Assembly: GCF_001427785.1 (NCBI RefSeq)
Contig: NZ_LMHM01000012.1
Location: 359,783 to 404,751, forward strand
Direction: 5' to 3'
DNA: 44,969 nt
DNA from: Lysobacter sp. Root690
GTDB taxonomy: Bacteria > Pseudomonadota > Gammaproteobacteria > Xanthomonadales > Xanthomonadaceae
The number at the start of each line of letters is the position of its first letter. Position 1 is the first letter of the stretch. Below the pieces are notes generated by a model. The model made no database searches. It saw nothing but the letters and a program-made list of their open reading frames with translations, and was not told the DNA's origin. The position numbers and the translations under genes were made by a program. Positions 41,798 through 44,969 of this stretch are shown piece by piece.

Positions 41798-42181
41798 ATG
41801 AAAAGCAAGAAACCTTCCCAGGTCCGCATCGCTGTCGCATTGTTTTACGTCGCGCTGGTCCTCACCTTGGCCGCGCCCTTCATCAGCTCCGACTTCGGGC
41901 CGCGTCCGCCGGGCATCGTGATCGCGGTGCGTGTGGTGGCGGCCCTGTTCACGGTGTTCCTGATCGAGTTCATCTCCATCGGAAAGAACTGGGCGCGCAT
42001 CACCTATCTGGTTCTCACGGTGCTTGCGTTGCCTGTACCGTTGATCGCCGCGAAGCAGGGCGTTTCGATTTCCAATGTCGAGGTGGCCTCCATCGCCGTT
42101 CAACTGCTCGCGCACGGCGTTGGCCTGTACTTGCTGTTTACCGCCCCCGGAAAGTCGTGGTTCGCGCCATCGGGGCGGTGA
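41798..42181 (+). CDS. Small four-helix membrane protein of unknown function
   Basis: 127 residues. CAAGGA precedes the ATG at 41798. Four hydrophobic helices (IAVALFYVALVLTLAAPFI; IVIAVRVVAALFTVFLIEFI; ITYLVLTVLALPVPLIAA; IAVQLLAHGVGLYLLFTA) joined by short loops, with a basic N-terminus and a polar end. Resembles many small uncharacterised inner-membrane proteins; no family assigned. Confidence 0.75.
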   Translation: MKSKKPSQVRIAVALFYVALVLTLAAPFISSDFGPRPPGIVIAVRVVAALFTVFLIEFISIGKNWARITYLVLTVLALPVPLIAAKQGVSISNVEVASIAVQLLAHGVGLYLLFTAPGKSWFAPSGR

Positions 42182-42491
42182 GCGCGAACGCATGCGGCGG
42201 TTGAGTGCATTCGTCCCATGACGGCAGGGCGTTGATGGTTCCGCGTGGTCGGATCGGTTCCGCGCGGAGCAACGGTCGGTCCGCCGCGCGAGCGTTGACG
42301 AATGGATCGAAGGCGTGAGGCACGAATCGCAACACGCGTCACATCGCGTCATCGAATGCGAACGCGCGGGGCTGAACCGGACAGGTTCGACGTTTTCGAA
42401 TACGCGGGATGCCACACGACCTTAACTTGAGTGCGAGCAGGATCGGGCGAAGCCGATTGTCGGCATGTACGCCCATTCAGGAGTCGCATTC
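42182..42491. other. 310-bp region upstream of katE
   Basis: No gene seen. Expected to hold the katE promoter, but no clear OxyR-type or sigma70 elements could be picked out by eye. Confidence 0.4.
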
Positions 42492-44633
42492 ATGGCCGCC
42501 AGGAAAACCCCCAGCCCCGCACCGCCCGCCAAACCCGCTCGCGCCAGCAAGGACAAGGCCAGCCAGAGCAGCGCCAACAAGGCCGATCGCGATCAACGCG
42601 GCAACGGCGATGAGCTGCACCAGCAAGCCTCGGGCAAGCATCCGCCGCTGACCACCAACCAGGGTCTGCCGCTGTCGGATAACCAGAATTCGCTGCGCGC
42701 CAGCGAGCGCGGGCCGACCTTGCTCGAAGACTTCATCCTGCGCGAGAAGATCACCCACTTCGATCACGAGCGCATCCCCGAGCGCATCGTGCACGCGCGC
42801 GGTTCGGCCGCGCACGGCTATTTCGAGCTGACCAAGTCGCTGAAGAAGTACACCACCGCGCAGATCCTGACCGAAGTCGGTCAGCGCACGCCGCTGTTCT
42901 GCCGCTTCTCCACCGTCGCCGGCGGCGCCGGTTCGATCGACACGCCGCGCGACGTGCGCGGGTTCGCGGTCAAGTTCTACACTCAGCAAGGTAACTGGGA
43001 TCTGGTCGGCAACAACATCCCGGTGTTCTTCATCCAGGACGCGATGAAGTTCCCGGACGTGGTGCATTCGGTCAAGATGGAACCCGATCGCGGCTTCCCC
43101 CAGGCCGGCAGCGCCCACGACACGTTCTGGGATTTCATCTCGCTCACGCCCGAAGCGATGCACATGATCATGTGGGCGATGTCCGACCGCACGATTCCGC
43201 GCTCGCTGCGCATGATCGAAGGCTTCGGCGTTCACACGTTCCGTTTACTCGACGCGCGCGGCGCCTCGACCTTCGTCAAGTTCCACTGGCGGCCGAAGCT
43301 GGGCCTGCAATCGACGCTGTGGGACGAGGCGGTCAAGCTGGCCGGTGCCGATCCGGATTTTCATCGCCGCGATCTGTTCGAAGCGATCCAGAACGGCGAC
43401 TTCCCGGAATGGGAACTCGCGGTGCAGCTGTTCACCCAGGAACAGGCCGATGCCTTGCCGTTCGATCATCTCGACCCGACCAAGCTGATCCCCGAGGAAA
43501 CCATTCCGCTGACCGTGATCGGGCGCATGGTGCTGGATCGCTGGCCCGACAATTTCTTTGCCGAGACCGAACAGGTTGCGTTCTGTCCCTCGCACATCCT
43601 GCCGGGCATGGATTTTTCCAACGATCCGCTGCTGCAGGGGCGGTTGTTCTCGTATCTGGACACGCAGCTGTCGCGGCTGGGCTCGCCGAACTTCCATCAG
43701 TTGCCAATCAACGCGCCCAAGTGCCCGTTCGCCAATCAGCAGCGCGACGGCCACATGCAGATGCAGGTGCCGAAGGGCCGGGTCAATTACGAACCCAGTT
43801 CGCTCGATCCGACTTCGCCGCGCGAAACACCGGCGGGTTTCCGCAGCGCGGCGGTGACCGGCGATGACGGCGCCAAGGGCCGCATCCGTGCGGAAAGTTT
43901 CGCCGATCATTACAGTCAGGCGCGGATGTTCTATCGCAGCCAGACCGCGCCGGAGCAGGCGCATATGGCCTCGGCGCTGGTGTTCGAACTGTCCAAGGTC
44001 GAAACCGCGCACGTGCGCGAAGCGATCGTCGGACATCTGCGCCACATCGATGTAGATCTCGCCAAACGGGTCGCGGACGGGCTGGGCCTCGAGCGTCTGC
44101 CGCCGGCTCCGCCCGCGGCGGTGGAACCGGTGGACATGCCGCCTTCGCCGATGTTGCAGTTGATCGGCAAGATGAAGGACACCCTGGTCGGACGCTGCGT
44201 CGGCATCCTGATCGACGAGGGCTCCGATGCGGCCACGCTCAAGGCCTTGCGCAAGGCGGTCGAAGCGGCCGGCGCGCGGGTCAAGATCGTCGCGCCGAAA
44301 CTCGGCGGCGCCAAACTCAGCGACGGCAAGCAACAGCCGGCCGACGGACAACTGGCTGGGACCCCGTCGCTGGTGTTCGATGCGGTGGCGTTGGTGTTGT
44401 CGCAAGCCGCGGGCAAACGCTTGGCGAGCGAAGCGGCGGCGGTGGACTTCGTGCGCGACGCATTCGGTCATCTCAAGGCGATCGCGCTCGACGACGGCGC
44501 GCGCCAGGTATTGGTCGCCGCCGGCATCCAACCCGATGACGGTGTCGTGGCCGCCGACAAGGCTACAGCCTTCGTCAAGCTCGCCAAGACCCGGCAATGG
44601 GATCGCGAGCCGGGGCTACGTACTTTGGCGTAA
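42492..44633 (+). CDS. katE: Large-subunit (HPII-type) monofunctional catalase
   Basis: 713 residues; breaks down hydrogen peroxide in the cytoplasm. AGGAG precedes the ATG at 42492. An Ala/Lys/Ser-rich N-terminal arm (1-60) leads to the catalase core: [28 protein letters not shown] with distal H101, the distal Asn in [12 protein letters not shown], and proximal Y388 in [10 protein letters not shown]. The C-terminal 150 residues form the flavodoxin/GATase1-like domain of large catalases ([20 protein letters not shown]). The length matches E. coli KatE (about 750). Usually stationary-phase regulated. There is no partner gene in an operon. Confidence 0.95.
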   Translation: MAARKTPSPAPPAKPARASKDKASQSSANKADRDQRGNGDELHQQASGKHPPLTTNQGLPLSDNQNSLRASERGPTLLEDFILREKITHFDHERIPERIVHARGSAAHGYFELTKSLKKYTTAQILTEVGQRTPLFCRFSTVAGGAGSIDTPRDVRGFAVKFYTQQGNWDLVGNNIPVFFIQDAMKFPDVVHSVKMEPDRGFPQAGSAHDTFWDFISLTPEAMHMIMWAMSDRTIPRSLRMIEGFGVHTFRLLDARGASTFVKFHWRPKLGLQSTLWDEAVKLAGADPDFHRRDLFEAIQNGDFPEWELAVQLFTQEQADALPFDHLDPTKLIPEETIPLTVIGRMVLDRWPDNFFAETEQVAFCPSHILPGMDFSNDPLLQGRLFSYLDTQLSRLGSPNFHQLPINAPKCPFANQQRDGHMQMQVPKGRVNYEPSSLDPTSPRETPAGFRSAAVTGDDGAKGRIRAESFADHYSQARMFYRSQTAPEQAHMASALVFELSKVETAHVREAIVGHLRHIDVDLAKRVADGLGLERLPPAPPAAVEPVDMPPSPMLQLIGKMKDTLVGRCVGILIDEGSDAATLKALRKAVEAAGARVKIVAPKLGGAKLSDGKQQPADGQLAGTPSLVFDAVALVLSQAAGKRLASEAAAVDFVRDAFGHLKAIALDDGARQVLVAAGIQPDDGVVAADKATAFVKLAKTRQWDREPGLRTLA

Positions 44634-44969
44634 GCGCTTCGCCGTATTGGTCGCTTCTCAGCACCGAGCTTAGCGTCCCTGAAGCGCTTCGAAGCATATG
44701 GATCGCGAAACAAGCACGCCCAGATAGCGACGCGCATGGATGCGCGTCGCGAGCCGACGCGGCAGTGTTGAAATATGCGCAGTAGCTGCATTTTAGCGGT
44801 CGCGGCTTGCACCGCTCCTGCAGGTAGGCCATGCGGCTTTTGCTCGATTTTGAAGTCGCGCAGTTCATCCAGCGCTGCGAGGCTTGTAGCTCGCGTTAGC
44901 AAAGGTACACCCGAAGGGCGGCGCACATGGATGTGCGCCGCGCGCCACCGGGACAGGATGTCCCGTGTG
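44634..44969. repeat. Terminal region of short palindromic repeats
   Basis: No gene seen. Contains: a hairpin 44727-44750 (10-bp arms around TGGA); an imperfect third copy of the REP-like unit at 44798-44823 (two base changes, one breaking its internal stem); a hairpin 44918-44941 (10-bp arms, different sequence, same TGGA loop); and a hairpin 44949-44965 (CGGGACA and TGTCCCG around GGA). Confidence 0.8.

Noticed and set aside
43245-44597. 450-codon minus-strand frame
   Set aside because: Antisense to katE; no family features.

Overview
The window looks like chromosome of a Lysobacter-type member of the Xanthomonadaceae (Lysobacteraceae). It is GC-rich throughout, and it carries secreted thermolysin- and subtilisin-type proteases, a large TonB-dependent receptor, a lipase effector with the Xanthomonas-type XVIPCD secretion tag, and a short interspersed repeat resembling those common in this family. 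I see no tRNA, rRNA, CRISPR array, transposase or prophage module.

Layout. 1-4.0 kb: two adjacent M4 metalloprotease genes (the first cut by the window edge) flanking a small unknown secreted protein. 4.2-9.0 kb: a Sfp/EntD-type phosphopantetheinyl transferase, a fused PabA-PabB aminodeoxychorismate synthase, then a good sigma70-type promoter driving a 45-residue peptide, an intergenic hairpin and a stand-alone YcaO enzyme. This last pair looks like an uncharacterised RiPP locus. 9-14 kb: a WG-repeat lipoprotein, an alpha/beta hydrolase, a long inverted repeat and a LytS/LytTR two-component pair. 14-21.6 kb: small unknown secreted proteins, an S8 protease, a six-cysteine secreted mini-protein, an AI-2E-type membrane protein, an M28 peptidase and a LysM protein. 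21.7-25.6 kb: a LysR/quinone-reductase divergon and a two-gene unit encoding a periplasmic protein and an XVIPCD lipase, read as an immunity/effector pair of the bacteria-killing type IV secretion system. 26-29.8 kb: TonB receptor and MFS transporter.

30.07-36.58 kb is the most striking block. It is one tightly packed, largely overlapping gene run: DoxX-like membrane protein, a precursor with six EGKCG motifs fused to an EF-hand pair, a DUF692/MNIO oxidase, its DUF2063 partner, a ferric-reductase-like haem membrane protein, a CxxC thioredoxin-like protein, and an OmpR-type regulator with its histidine kinase. This is an Hvf/bufferin-type copper-binding RiPP system, apparently bundled with periplasmic redox genes and its own two-component regulator. 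A direct repeat upstream and a C(UUCG)G hairpin after the precursor gene suggest how it is controlled.

36.7-45 kb: an ABC-F ATPase, a LysR regulator divergent from a pirin/chloroperoxidase-like hydrolase pair, a GIY-YIG homologue that lacks its catalytic glutamate, a small membrane protein, a large-subunit KatE catalase, and a terminal stretch of short palindromic repeats.
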